A DNA stretch of 64,000 nt from Paraburkholderia sp. CNPSo 3272 (GCF_024206495.1 NZ_JAMBPQ010000015.1:106764-170763); one strand, 5' to 3'; shown: positions 32,459 through 40,542, counted from the stretch's first letter. Notes: generated by a model not told the origin, from the sequence alone. Numbers and translations: made by a program.

Positions 32459-33280
32459 ATGAACGAGACGGACGGCGGCACGGAGAAAGGCGAATCGGTC
32501 TCGTCGATCGACCGCGTGTTTGCGATCCTCGGCGCGCTGGGCGAAAACGGGCCGATCGGCATCAGCGAGCTTTCGCAGCGCCTCGCGCTTTCCAAAACCA
32601 CCGTGCACCGCGTGCTGCAAACGCTGAAGGCCCTGGGCTACGTCGCGCAGGAAGTCGAAACCGACCGTTATCGTCTGACGATCCGGCTGTTCGAACTTGG
32701 CGCGAAGGCGCTCGAAAGCGTCGACCTCGTGCGCGAGGCCGACATCGAGATGCGGCGCATTGCGCAAGCCACGCGTGAAGCGGTTCATCTCGGCGCGTTC
32801 GACGAAGACGCGATCATCTACATCCACAAGATCGACTGCGATTACGGCCTGCGCATGCAGTCGCGCATCGGGCGGCGCAATCCGCTGCACAGCACCGCGA
32901 TCGGCAAGGTGCTGCTCGCGTTCATGCCGGCCGCCGACGCTCAGGAAACGCTTTCGCACGTGGAATTCAGGAAGTCGACGCAGAAAACGCTCACTTCCGC
33001 CGACGCGGTGCTGAACATCCTTCCGCATGTACGCGAGCAAGGCTACGGCGAAGACAACGAAGAGCAGGAAGATGGTTTGCAGTGCCTGGCGGTGCCGGTA
33101 TTCGACCGTTTCGGGCATGTGATCGCCGGCCTCTCGATCTCGTTTCCGACCATGCGCTGCGGCGCGGACACGAAAGCCCACTACGTCGCCCTGCTCAAGC
33201 GCGCGGGCGCGGCGATCTCGGCGCGGCTCGGCTATCGCGAGCCGGCCGCACACGAGCACGCGCCTGCCGAATCCGGCTAG
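32459..33280 (+). CDS. kdgR: IclR-family transcriptional regulator, KdgR-like
   Basis: A 273-aa regulator. The N-terminal winged helix (about residues 18-75) contains GPIGISELSQRLALSKTTVH, and the C-terminal IclR effector domain includes RIGRRNPLHSTAIGKVLLAF and GLQCLAVPVFDRFGHVIAGL. The neighbourhood (kdgT and the kduI-kduD remnant) and overall similarity point to KdgR, which senses KDG and represses uronate catabolic genes. ATG 32459 follows AGGAG at 32448-32452; the frame is open upstream to 32321. Its stop TAG overlaps the stop of the convergent efflux gene. Confidence 0.8.
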   Translation: MNETDGGTEKGESVSSIDRVFAILGALGENGPIGISELSQRLALSKTTVHRVLQTLKALGYVAQEVETDRYRLTIRLFELGAKALESVDLVREADIEMRRIAQATREAVHLGAFDEDAIIYIHKIDCDYGLRMQSRIGRRNPLHSTAIGKVLLAFMPAADAQETLSHVEFRKSTQKTLTSADAVLNILPHVREQGYGEDNEEQEDGLQCLAVPVFDRFGHVIAGLSISFPTMRCGADTKAHYVALLKRAGAAISARLGYREPAAHEHAPAESG

Positions 33281-34794
33281 CCCGGCGTAGCGGCCGTCTC
33301 CGGCGTGGCCGTCGCGGTGGTCTGCCAGCCGAGACCCAGGCTCTTCTGCAGCGACACGAAGTCCTTGAGCAAATCGGCCTGGCCCGACACCACGTTCTGC
33401 TGCGCGGCGAATTCCGTGCGCTGCGTGTCGAGCAGATCGACGAGGCTCGACGCCCCCGCGCGGTAGCGCTGGCGCATGAGCGTCGCGGAGCGCTCGGCGG
33501 AAACCTGCACCTTCTGCAAGGTCACCAGATGCTCGCGCTGATAGCCATAGCGCGAAAGCGACGCGTTGGCGTCCTGCAGCGCCGCTAGCACCGCCTTTTC
33601 GTAATGCGCTTCGGCTTCGTCACGCGAGGCTTGCGCACCGTGCACCGCGCCGAGCGTGCGCCCGAAGTCGAACACGTTCCACTGTAGATACGGCGCCCCT
33701 ACCCAGCTGAAATTGCTCTTGCGGAACAGGTGCCCCGGCTCCGCCGCCGAAAAGCCGAGGTCGCCGAACAGCGTGAGTTTGGGCAGGAAGTCCGCCACGT
33801 GCTCGCCGATCTGCGCGTTGCTCGAGGCGAGGCGCCGCTCCGCCGCGCGAATATCGGGGCGCTGCGCGAGCATCGTCGTGGGATCGCTCACAGGCACGCT
33901 TGCGGGCATCGTGGGCAGCGGCTGCGCCGTTGCCAGTTCCGCGTCCAGCGCGCCTGGCGCCTGGCCGGTGAGCACCGCCAGTTGATCCAGCGATATTTCC
34001 ACTTGCGCCGCGAGCGGCGTAATCGTCGAGCGCGTGTTTTCCACCTGGGTGGTGAGCCGCTGCACGTCCACCTCGGCCGCCGTGCCGCCCGCGCGACGCT
34101 GTTCGGTGAGCGTGAGCATCTCCTGCTGCAGTTGCGCCGTGCGTTGCGCGATGGCGAGCCGCTGCTGCTCGTCGCGCAGATCGATATAGGCCTGCGCGAC
34201 TTCGGCCGCGAGCGATACCTGGGTGTCCGCAAGGTCGGCGTCCACGGCATCGGCCTCATCGCTCGCCGCTTCCACGGCGCGGCGCGTGCCGCCGAACAGG
34301 TCGATTTCCCACGAGGCATCGAAGCCCGCCGTATAGAACGTGATCGGGCCACCGCCCGAAGAGCCACCCTGACCCGAGCTGCTGCTCGACGACGTCAAGG
34401 CGCTCAGGTCCGGCTGGCGCATGCGGATCGCCGCCGCGCTCGCGCCGACCTTCGGCAGTTCGGCGGCGCGTTGCTGCTGCAGTTGCGCGCGCGAAGCGCG
34501 CAAACGCGCCTGCGCCGCGCGCACATCGGGATTGTGGGCGAGCGCTGCTTCGATCAGTGTGTTCAGTTGCGGGTCGTTCAGCGCAAGCCACCATTGGCTC
34601 GGTGCACGCGCGGGCGTCACGCCTTGCGCGGGCGTGCGCAGGAACGAAGCGGCGTTCGCCGCTTCCGGCGCGACGGCCGGTGCCCCGCGATAGTCGGGGC
34701 CGACGGTGCAGGCGGCGAGCGCGCAGGCAGCGGCGAACGCGCTCAGCGCGGCGTAGGAGATTCGGGAATAACGGGAGGAACGGGTTGCCGTCAT
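33277..34794 (-). CDS. NodT-family outer-membrane efflux lipoprotein
   Basis: A 505-aa TolC-like outer-membrane channel. It has a lipoprotein signal (LAAC-TVGPDY, the standard NodT/OprM start). Two repeated halves of coiled-coil and beta-strand segments follow, with LRAAQARLRASRAQLQQQ and ERRLASSNAQIGEHVADFLP among them. A Ser-rich insertion (SSSSSSG) lies near residue 145. It is the third gene of the efflux operon, 16 bp after the MFS gene, and would complete a tripartite pump. Its TAG stop shares bases with the TAG of the convergent regulator: 33277-33280 reads CTAG. Confidence 0.88.
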   Translation of the reverse strand: MTATRSSRYSRISYAALSAFAAACALAACTVGPDYRGAPAVAPEAANAASFLRTPAQGVTPARAPSQWWLALNDPQLNTLIEAALAHNPDVRAAQARLRASRAQLQQQRAAELPKVGASAAAIRMRQPDLSALTSSSSSSGQGGSSGGGPITFYTAGFDASWEIDLFGGTRRAVEAASDEADAVDADLADTQVSLAAEVAQAYIDLRDEQQRLAIAQRTAQLQQEMLTLTEQRRAGGTAAEVDVQRLTTQVENTRSTITPLAAQVEISLDQLAVLTGQAPGALDAELATAQPLPTMPASVPVSDPTTMLAQRPDIRAAERRLASSNAQIGEHVADFLPKLTLFGDLGFSAAEPGHLFRKSNFSWVGAPYLQWNVFDFGRTLGAVHGAQASRDEAEAHYEKAVLAALQDANASLSRYGYQREHLVTLQKVQVSAERSATLMRQRYRAGASSLVDLLDTQRTEFAAQQNVVSGQADLLKDFVSLQKSLGLGWQTTATATPETAATPG

Positions 34795-34810
34795 GAGTCA
34801 GTGATAATCT

Positions 34811-36400
34811 TCAGTGGCCGCCAGACGGCGCTTGTGCGCCAGGCTGCGGCTTCTTGAGCAGGAGCGCGAGCGGCACGCACGTCGCCAGCGCGATGCCGAG
34901 CACCCAGAATGTTTCGGAGTACGTGATGACCATCGATTGCTGCGTGATCTGCGCCGCGATCTGGCCGAGCGCCTGCAATTGCGAGTGCGCCATGTCGCCC
35001 GTCTGCGTGAACCAGCTGGCCGCGCTCGCGGCCACGCGCTCCTGGCCGATGACCGAATTGGCGCTGAGCGATTCGCGCAGCACGGCCGTATGGAACGCCT
35101 CGCGCCGGTCGATGAGCGTGCCGATGATCGCAAGCCCCACCGAGCCGCCCAGATTGCGCGCCATGTTGTAGAGCCCGGCCGCGTCGCCGGAATCTTCGCG
35201 CGACACCGCCGCCATCGAAGCCTGGTTCAGCGGCATCATCGCGAGCATTTGCGCCACGCCGCGCACGAGCTGCGACCAGACGAAATCGTGACCGACGCTC
35301 TGCGCGGTGAGCGAAATGTCGAGCATGCAGCTCAGCGTGAAGAGCAGCAACCCGGACACCACCAGGATGCGAAAGTCCACCTTGCCCAGCAAGCGCGGCA
35401 GAATCGGCATCATGAGGAAAGCGGGCAGCCCCGAAAGCAGCATGATCGCGCCGGACTGCTGCGCGTTGTAGCCGGCAACAAGGCTCAGAAACTGCGGCAG
35501 CAGGTACGAAATGCCATAAAGCCCGGCACCCACCGCAAACACGATGATGATGACGCTCGCATAGCGCGGATTGCGCATGAGCGACAGACGCAGAATGGGC
35601 TTTTTCGCCGTGAACTGCGAAAGCGCGATGAGCGCCATGCCCGCGAGCGAGACCCATGTGAGCGTGACGATGAAGCTCGATTCGAACCAGCGTTCGCGCT
35701 GGCCCTCTTCGAGCACGACGGTCAGCGAACTCAGGCCCATTGCCAGCCCGGCAATGCCGAGCCAGTCCGCCTTGAGAAAGGCTTCCCAGTGCGGCCGGTC
35801 CGGTTCGAGCCCGACGAGAAGCAGCGTGATGAGCGCGAGGCACACCGGCAAATTGATGAAGAAGCACCAGTTCCAGCTGATATTCTCCGCGAGCCAGCCG
35901 CCCACCACGGGCCCGAGCAGCGGTCCGAGCAGCACGATCAGACCGAACACCGTCATGCCCACCGGCAACTGCGAAAGCGGCAGGCGCGTGCGGATGATGG
36001 TCTGGCCGGTAGGGATCATCGCGCCGCCCGTGAAGCCCTGACCGATGCGCCCGGCGATCATCATGCCGAGCGTGTTCGACCAGCCGCACATCATCGAAAA
36101 GGCGATGAAGAGCGCCGAGTTCGCGAGCAGGAAATTTCGCAGTCCGAACACCCGCGTGAGCCATGCGGCGAGCGGAATCATCACGATCTCGGACATCAGA
36201 TAGCCCGTGGAGATCCACGTGCCCTCGGTGCCCGTCGCGCCAATCTGCCCCTGGATCTGCGGCAGCGCCGAGTTGGTGATGGAAATGTCGAGCGTGGCCA
36301 TCAATGCGCCCAGCCCACCGGCCGCGACGGCGATCCAGTCGGCCGCGCTCGCGCGCTCGCCATGCGGATGGGGCACCGCTGCGCGAGCCGTTTTAGCCAC
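34811..36400 (-). CDS. emrB: DHA2-family MFS drug exporter, EmrB-like
   Basis: A 529-aa inner-membrane exporter with 14 predicted helices. Motifs of the EmrB/QacA branch are LDISITNSALPQIQG with the membrane Asp in helix 1, WISTGYLMSEI, and GPLLGPVVGGWLAENISWNW (motif C plus the following loop). I choose GTG 36400 as start because AGGAG lies 8 nt before it and it overlaps the EmrA stop by 8 bp. The longer ATG frame from 36457 would run 65 bp into emrA and has no ribosome site. It is the energy-coupled part of the pump. Confidence 0.88.
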   Translation of the reverse strand: MAKTARAAVPHPHGERASAADWIAVAAGGLGALMATLDISITNSALPQIQGQIGATGTEGTWISTGYLMSEIVMIPLAAWLTRVFGLRNFLLANSALFIAFSMMCGWSNTLGMMIAGRIGQGFTGGAMIPTGQTIIRTRLPLSQLPVGMTVFGLIVLLGPLLGPVVGGWLAENISWNWCFFINLPVCLALITLLLVGLEPDRPHWEAFLKADWLGIAGLAMGLSSLTVVLEEGQRERWFESSFIVTLTWVSLAGMALIALSQFTAKKPILRLSLMRNPRYASVIIIVFAVGAGLYGISYLLPQFLSLVAGYNAQQSGAIMLLSGLPAFLMMPILPRLLGKVDFRILVVSGLLLFTLSCMLDISLTAQSVGHDFVWSQLVRGVAQMLAMMPLNQASMAAVSREDSGDAAGLYNMARNLGGSVGLAIIGTLIDRREAFHTAVLRESLSANSVIGQERVAASAASWFTQTGDMAHSQLQALGQIAAQITQQSMVITYSETFWVLGIALATCVPLALLLKKPQPGAQAPSGGH

Positions 36401-37529
36401 GGTGGTTCTCCTGGTCGATACGGCGGTCGTCCTCACGCGCGGAGCGCGTGTCGACATCGACGGTTACCGACATGCCCGGCAGCAGCACGCTGCGCGTTTC
36501 GGGCCCGGTATCGAGGCGGATGCGCACCGGCACTCGCTGCACGATCTTCGTGAAGTTGCCGGTGGCGTTCTCGGGCGGCAAAAGTGCGAACTGCGCGCCC
36601 GTACCCGGCGAGAAACTGTCCACCACGCCGTGCAGCGTGTGGCCCGGTAGCGCGTCGACATGCAGCTCCACGGGCTGGCCTGCGCGCATGCGGCCGATCT
36701 GCGTTTCCTTGAAGTTCGCCGTGAGGTAGGTGCGCTGCACCGGCACGACGGTCAGCATGCGCGTACCTGGCTGAACGTACTGGCCCACGCGCACGGTGCG
36801 GTCGCCCACCCGGCCCGCGAGCGCGCTCTTCACCACGGTGTTGTCGAGGTCGAGCTGCGATTGCGCGGCGTTCGCACGCGCCGCCTCGAGCTGCGCGCGC
36901 GCCTGCGAGAGCTGCGCGTTCAGCGCCGAGATCTGCGAGCGTGCGGACGTGACGGCGGCTGCGTCGGCCGCGAGCGTGGCTTGCGCCTTATCGCGTTCGC
37001 TCTTGAGTTCGGCAAGCCGTTCGGTCGTTTCCGCACCTGTGGCCGCGAGCGGCGCATAGCGCGCCACTTCGTCGTTCGCGTGGCGCAGGCTCACCTGGGC
37101 GACTTCCTGCTGCGCCTGTGCCTGCGCGACGTTCGCGCGCTGCTGCTCGATCTGTGCCTGCGCATGCTCGATGTCCGCCGTGCGCGCATCGACGGTGGCC
37201 TGCGCCTGGTCGAGCGCCACCTGATACTGGCGCGCGTCGAGCTTCACGAGCGGATCGCCCGCCTTCACGGCCTGGTTGTCGGCCACGTAGACGTCCGTCA
37301 CATAACCGCTCACCTTCGGGGCGATCGTCACGCTGTCGGCCTGCAAATAGGCGTCGTCGGTGGATTCGATGAAGCGCCCGACGATCCACCAGTGGCCCAG
37401 CCACACCGCTGCGGCGATCAGCGCCGCGAGTCCCAGCAGGATCAGAAGGGTTCGTTTCGCGCCGCTGCGCGCAGGTGCAGCGGCGGCGTCCGGCACGTCG
37501 CGTCCGGGCGCGCCTGCAGTCGTAGACAT
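36393..37529 (-). CDS. emrA: Membrane-fusion protein of the efflux pump, EmrA/HlyD-like
   Basis: A 378-aa periplasmic adaptor. One N-terminal helix (about residues 28-50) is followed by the lipoyl half-motif STDDAYLQADSVTIAPKVSG. A long alpha-helical hairpin rich in Ala, Gln and Glu (about 95-225) comes next, then the beta-barrel segment with RVGQYVQPGTRML. This is the architecture of EmrA. It joins the inner-membrane exporter to the outer-membrane channel. The start is ATG 37529; a TTG at 37544 is also in frame. The gene is first in the operon and divergent from a TetR regulator, with 95 bp between. Confidence 0.88.
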   Translation of the reverse strand: MSTTAGAPGRDVPDAAAAPARSGAKRTLLILLGLAALIAAAVWLGHWWIVGRFIESTDDAYLQADSVTIAPKVSGYVTDVYVADNQAVKAGDPLVKLDARQYQVALDQAQATVDARTADIEHAQAQIEQQRANVAQAQAQQEVAQVSLRHANDEVARYAPLAATGAETTERLAELKSERDKAQATLAADAAAVTSARSQISALNAQLSQARAQLEAARANAAQSQLDLDNTVVKSALAGRVGDRTVRVGQYVQPGTRMLTVVPVQRTYLTANFKETQIGRMRAGQPVELHVDALPGHTLHGVVDSFSPGTGAQFALLPPENATGNFTKIVQRVPVRIRLDTGPETRSVLLPGMSVTVDVDTRSAREDDRRIDQENHRG

Positions 37530-37566
37530 GTTGTTGAATCTCAATTTATTCCAGTCGGCAAAATTA

Positions 37567-37578
37567 TTCCACCTGGAA
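37567..37578. promoter_or_regulatory. Palindrome TTCCA-CC-TGGAA between emrA and its TetR regulator
   Basis: A perfect 5+5-bp inverted repeat with a 2-bp centre lies midway in the 95-bp divergent region. Another TTCCAG half-site lies about 18 bp to the left. A TATATT box (37595-37600) to the right could be the -10 of the tetR gene, putting the palindrome at its -35. This suits a TetR dimer controlling both directions. Confidence 0.5.
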
Positions 37579-37624
37579 AAACTGTGTCAAGTGTTATATT
37601 TCGCAGGGATACGAAAGGAAATGC

Positions 37625-38347
37625 ATGAGCGAAGGCAAGAAACTGCGACGTTCGCCCGAAGGAGGCTATGCGCGTGGCGACGAGACACGTCGCAAGATCA
37701 TCGAGGCGGCCATCATCCTGTTCGGCCAGCACGGCTTCGACGGCGCGTCCACACGTGACATCGCGGCGCGCGCGGGCGTGAATGCGCCGGCGCTGCAGTA
37801 TTACTTCGAAAACAAGGAAGGCCTCTACCGCGCCTGCGCGGAGTCGATCGCCGACGAATCGTGGCAGTCGTTCGAGCCGGCTGTGCAGCGCGCGCGCGTT
37901 GCACTCGAGCGCAACGCGGACACCGAAACGCTGATCGACGCCTTCATCGACATCCAGTCGGCCGTGGCCGACCGTTCCTTTGTCAAGCAGCACGGGCCGG
38001 ATCAGCGTCTGTTCTTCGCGCGCGAACAGGGCGGCGGCGAACCGGAGATCGGCTCGGAAATCCTGCGCGAGCGCGTGCGCTCGCCGCTGAACACGATCAA
38101 CGTGGAACTGCTCGAACGCATTACCGGCATGCCGGCCCACGATCCGCTCACCGTAGTGCGCATGTTCAGCCTGTACGGGCAGTTTCTGCTTTTCTTCATC
38201 GCGCGCCGCTCCACGCTCTCGATGCTCGGCTGGGACGACATCGACAGAGCAAAGGCCGATTTTCTGAAAGAGAGCATCGCGGAACAGACGCGCGTGCTGC
38301 TGCGCCACTGGAATGGCGAGCGCGAAACGCACAATCGCTCAAGATAA
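37625..38347 (+). CDS. TetR/AcrR regulator with CerR-type C-terminal domain
   Basis: A 240-aa repressor. The N-terminal helix-turn-helix reads TRRKIIEAAIILFGQHGFDG, STRDIAARAGVNAPALQYYF and ENKEGLYRA. The C-terminal part (LFFAREQ, then a hydrophobic helix LYGQFLLFFIARR) fits the CerR/DUF1956 ligand domain. ATG 37625 follows AAGGAA. It is divergent from the emrAB-nodT pump and most likely represses it until a toxic ligand binds; the ligand is unknown. Confidence 0.85.
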   Translation: MSEGKKLRRSPEGGYARGDETRRKIIEAAIILFGQHGFDGASTRDIAARAGVNAPALQYYFENKEGLYRACAESIADESWQSFEPAVQRARVALERNADTETLIDAFIDIQSAVADRSFVKQHGPDQRLFFAREQGGGEPEIGSEILRERVRSPLNTINVELLERITGMPAHDPLTVVRMFSLYGQFLLFFIARRSTLSMLGWDDIDRAKADFLKESIAEQTRVLLRHWNGERETHNRSR

Positions 38348-38457
38348 CCAAGCACTCTTGCGGCGGCTGGCACGATTACGAGGCGCCCGTGGGGAACCCT
38401 CGCGGCGCCTGAGCGCGCATGTTAGTGTCCGAAATCCCCCCGCATGGAGCCGCCAGC

Positions 38458-39093
38458 ATGTCTCCTCTCGCCGCCGTTGCGAGCATTCTCCTCGCTGTCC
38501 TGCTCGGGGCCATGAGCCCCGGCCCGAGCTTCGTGCTCGTCGCGCGCAACTCGATCGGCCTCTCGCGCCGCGACGGCGTCGCCACCGCGCTAGGCATGGG
38601 CACCGGTGCGATCTGCTTCGCGGGCATTGCACTCGCCGGGCTCTACACCCTGCTCGCCACCGTGGCCTGGCTGTACGCCGCGCTCAAGATCGCAGGCGGC
38701 GCCTATCTGCTCTACATCGCTTCGCGCATCTGGCGCGGCGCGGGCTCGCCCGTCACGATGAGCAGGACGTCCATACCGGGCGAGCGCCCCGGCAAGTCAT
38801 ACTGGAGCGGCCTGACCACCCAGTTGAGCAACCCGAAAACGGCCATTGCCTACGGCGGCATCTTCGTCGCGCTGCTGCCGCATAACCCGCCGCTGTGGTG
38901 CTACTTCGCGCTGCCGCCGCTCGTTTTCGGGATCGAAACCGGCTGGTACACGGTCGTCGCGCTATGCTTTTCGAGCCAGCGTCCGCGCGATCTCTATCTG
39001 CGTGCCAAGAGCTGGATCGACCGCATTGCGGCCGGCGCGATCGGGGCGCTGGGGCTGCGCCTTATTTTCAGCGCCGGGCATCGCGGGATCTGA
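38458..39093 (+). CDS. LysE/RhtB-family amino-acid exporter
   Basis: A 211-aa inner-membrane protein with about six helices. The family signature is LGAMSPGPSFVLVARNSIGL, with the conserved PGP. A polar loop and the helix LTTQLSNPKTAIAYGGIFVA follow, with the NPK motif of the superfamily. Members export amino acids or related small solutes; the substrate is not evident. ATG 38458 follows GGAG by 8 nt. The gene lies between two TetR genes. A hairpin (AGGCGCC 38381-38387, GGCGCCT 38404-38410) upstream may end the preceding transcript. Confidence 0.82.
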   Translation: MSPLAAVASILLAVLLGAMSPGPSFVLVARNSIGLSRRDGVATALGMGTGAICFAGIALAGLYTLLATVAWLYAALKIAGGAYLLYIASRIWRGAGSPVTMSRTSIPGERPGKSYWSGLTTQLSNPKTAIAYGGIFVALLPHNPPLWCYFALPPLVFGIETGWYTVVALCFSSQRPRDLYLRAKSWIDRIAAGAIGALGLRLIFSAGHRGI

Positions 39094-39158
39094 GGTCGCC
39101 CCGCCGGACGCGGCCCGAACATCGCGTCCGGCGCACCGCAATTTATTTCGTGACGCGC

Positions 39159-39187
39159 TTGACAATCTATCTTCCAGTAGATAAATT
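39159..39187 (+). promoter_or_regulatory. Promoter and operator copy 1 of the second TetR regulator
   Basis: A perfect -35 box TTGACA (39159-39164), a 17-bp spacer and a -10 box TAAATT (39182-39187) precede the tetR start. The operator CTATCT-TCCAGT-AGATAA (39167-39184; one mismatch from the perfect form) lies inside the spacer and over the -10. Transcription would begin at about 39193-39195, at the start codon itself, so the mRNA may have almost no leader. Confidence 0.75.
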
Positions 39188-39194
39188 GGAGCCC

Positions 39195-39758
39195 ATGAAT
39201 ACGAAGCTGACAGTACGGGAACAGGTTCTCGACCACGCCATCACCCTCATGATGCTGCGCGGGTACAACGGGTTCAGCTACCGCGACCTGTCAGAACTGG
39301 TGGGCGTGAAAACGTCGAGCATCCACTATTACTTCCCGTCGAAAGACGACCTGGTGCTCGAAGCAGTGAGCCAGTACAGCGGCGAAGTGATGGCGGGATT
39401 GCAGTCGATCGACGCGGCGCTGCCGGCGCGCGAAAAGCTCGCTACGTACACGCGGCTCTTCGGCAAGACGCTGGGCGACGGCAACCAGATCTGTCTGTGC
39501 GGCATGCTCGCCGCCGACATCGAGTCGCTGCCGGAAACCGTGCGCCATGCCGTGCAGGCGTTCTTCCGCGCCAACGAAAGCTGGCTGACCGAGGTGCTGG
39601 CTCAAGGCGCGAAAGAAGGCACGCTGGTCGTCAGGGGCAAGCCGGAAAGCTCGGCGCGTACGTTGTTCGCGGCCTTGCAGGGCAGCGTCCTCGCGAGCCG
39701 GCTGTTCCATACGAAGTCGCGCCTCGAAGATGTCGAAGCCATGTGGCGCGTGGCTTAG
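39195..39758 (+). CDS. TetR-family regulator of the ohr region
   Basis: A 187-aa repressor. The DNA-binding part is REQVLDHAITLMMLRGYNG, followed by YRDLSELVGVKTSSIHYYF and PSKDDLVLEAV. The ligand domain contains two Cys (CLCGMLAADIESLP), a pattern seen in some TetR proteins that respond to reactive compounds. Three matching palindromes lie around the gene: one in its own promoter and two between it and the Ohr gene. It therefore probably controls itself and the peroxide-detoxifying gene downstream. Confidence 0.83.
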   Translation: MNTKLTVREQVLDHAITLMMLRGYNGFSYRDLSELVGVKTSSIHYYFPSKDDLVLEAVSQYSGEVMAGLQSIDAALPAREKLATYTRLFGKTLGDGNQICLCGMLAADIESLPETVRHAVQAFFRANESWLTEVLAQGAKEGTLVVRGKPESSARTLFAALQGSVLASRLFHTKSRLEDVEAMWRVA

Positions 39759-39816
39759 TAAGTTCCTCTTGCCTGTAACAGGGGCGGCTTATCGCCCTTT
39801 TGTTGGGCCGTGAATT

Positions 39817-39834
39817 CTATCTTCTGATAGATAG
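39817..39834. promoter_or_regulatory. TetR operator copy 2, CTATCT-N6-AGATAG
   Basis: A perfect 6+6-bp palindrome with a 6-bp centre (TCTGAT). It lies 18 bp before a start codon with an ideal ribosome site that opens a frame of only four codons (39852-39866). Arms are identical to copy 3 and differ by one base from copy 1. Confidence 0.7.
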
Positions 39835-39851
39835 CTAGAAGGAGGAGCATC

Positions 39852-39866
39852 ATGAACGTGTTTTGA
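39852..39866 (+). other. Four-codon stub ORF (MNVF-stop) with ideal ribosome site
   Basis: AAGGAGG (39839-39845) stands 6 nt before ATG 39852, but the frame reads Met-Asn-Val-Phe and stops at TGA 39864-39866. It sits between operator copies 2 and 3. It may be the start of a gene whose body has been deleted, or a tiny leader peptide. The 15-bp near-repeat TTGACG(G/A)CCGGAAAT at 39863-39877 and 39906-39920 points to rearrangement here. Confidence 0.4.
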
Positions 39867-39877
39867 CGGCCGGAAAT

Positions 39878-39895
39878 CTATCTTTCAATAGATAG
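39878..39895. promoter_or_regulatory. TetR operator copy 3, CTATCT-N6-AGATAG
   Basis: A perfect palindrome with centre TTCAAT, 145 bp before the Ohr start. A TTGACG element (39863-39868) lies just upstream and TAGAAT (39893-39898) overlaps its right end; their spacing is not ideal for one promoter. By position this copy would govern the Ohr gene. Confidence 0.65.
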
Positions 39896-40039
39896 AATGT
39901 GGGAATTGACGACCGGAAATTCGCAAGCGTTGCTCTTCTGCTGGACCCCGGTGCACAGGGTTGTCGCCTCGCACCACTAAATTGAATGTCGTACTCCGCC
40001 GTACTTTCAACGAACCGTCTTTGCTCAAAGGAGCCTGTC

Positions 40040-40465
40040 ATGTCGATCGAAAAAGTCCTCTACCGCGCCGAAGCCAACGTCACCGGCGGCCGCGATGGCC
40101 GCGCCGTCATTCCCGCCAGCAACCTGGACCTCAAGCTCACCACGCCGCGCGAACTCGGCGGCGCGGGCGGCGACGGCACGAACCCCGAGCAGCTTTTCGC
40201 CGCGGGCTACAGCGCATGTTTCATCGGCGCGATGAAGTTCGTCTCGGCGCGCGACAAGATTTCCCTGCCCGCCGATCTCTCGATCACCGGCAATGTCGGC
40301 ATCGGCCAGATTCCGAACGGCTTCGGCATTGAAGTCGAACTGAAGATTTCGCTGCCCGGCATGGATCGCGCGGCCGCCCAGGCGCTCGTCGACAAGGCAC
40401 ATATCGTGTGTCCCTACTCGAACGCCACGCGCGGCAACATCGACGTGACGCTCACCATCGTCTAA
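40040..40465 (+). CDS. ohr: Organic hydroperoxide resistance protein (Ohr/OsmC family)
   Basis: A 141-aa thiol peroxidase of exactly the usual length. It reduces organic and fatty-acid hydroperoxides using a pair of Cys in the dimer: one in YSACFIGAMKF, the other in VCPYSNATRGN. The N-terminal GRDGRAVIPASNLDLKLT and GTNPEQLFAAGY are typical. The start ATG 40040 has an ideal AAGGAG site. Ohr genes are usually paired with the MarR-type sensor OhrR. Here the nearest regulator is a TetR protein with operators upstream, which is unusual. Confidence 0.93.
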   Translation: MSIEKVLYRAEANVTGGRDGRAVIPASNLDLKLTTPRELGGAGGDGTNPEQLFAAGYSACFIGAMKFVSARDKISLPADLSITGNVGIGQIPNGFGIEVELKISLPGMDRAAAQALVDKAHIVCPYSNATRGNIDVTLTIV

Positions 40466-40542
40466 GCCTCGAGCCGCATGCAGCACTTGTCGAGGGCCGC
40501 GCAAAGCGGCCCTCGGCCTATGTGCCGGCCGCTCGCGCAGGT

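Noticed and set aside
36401..36457. ATG 36457 as the start of the DHA2 exporter
   Set aside because: It lies 65 bp inside emrA and lacks a ribosome site; GTG 36400 has AGGAG at good distance and overlaps the emrA stop.
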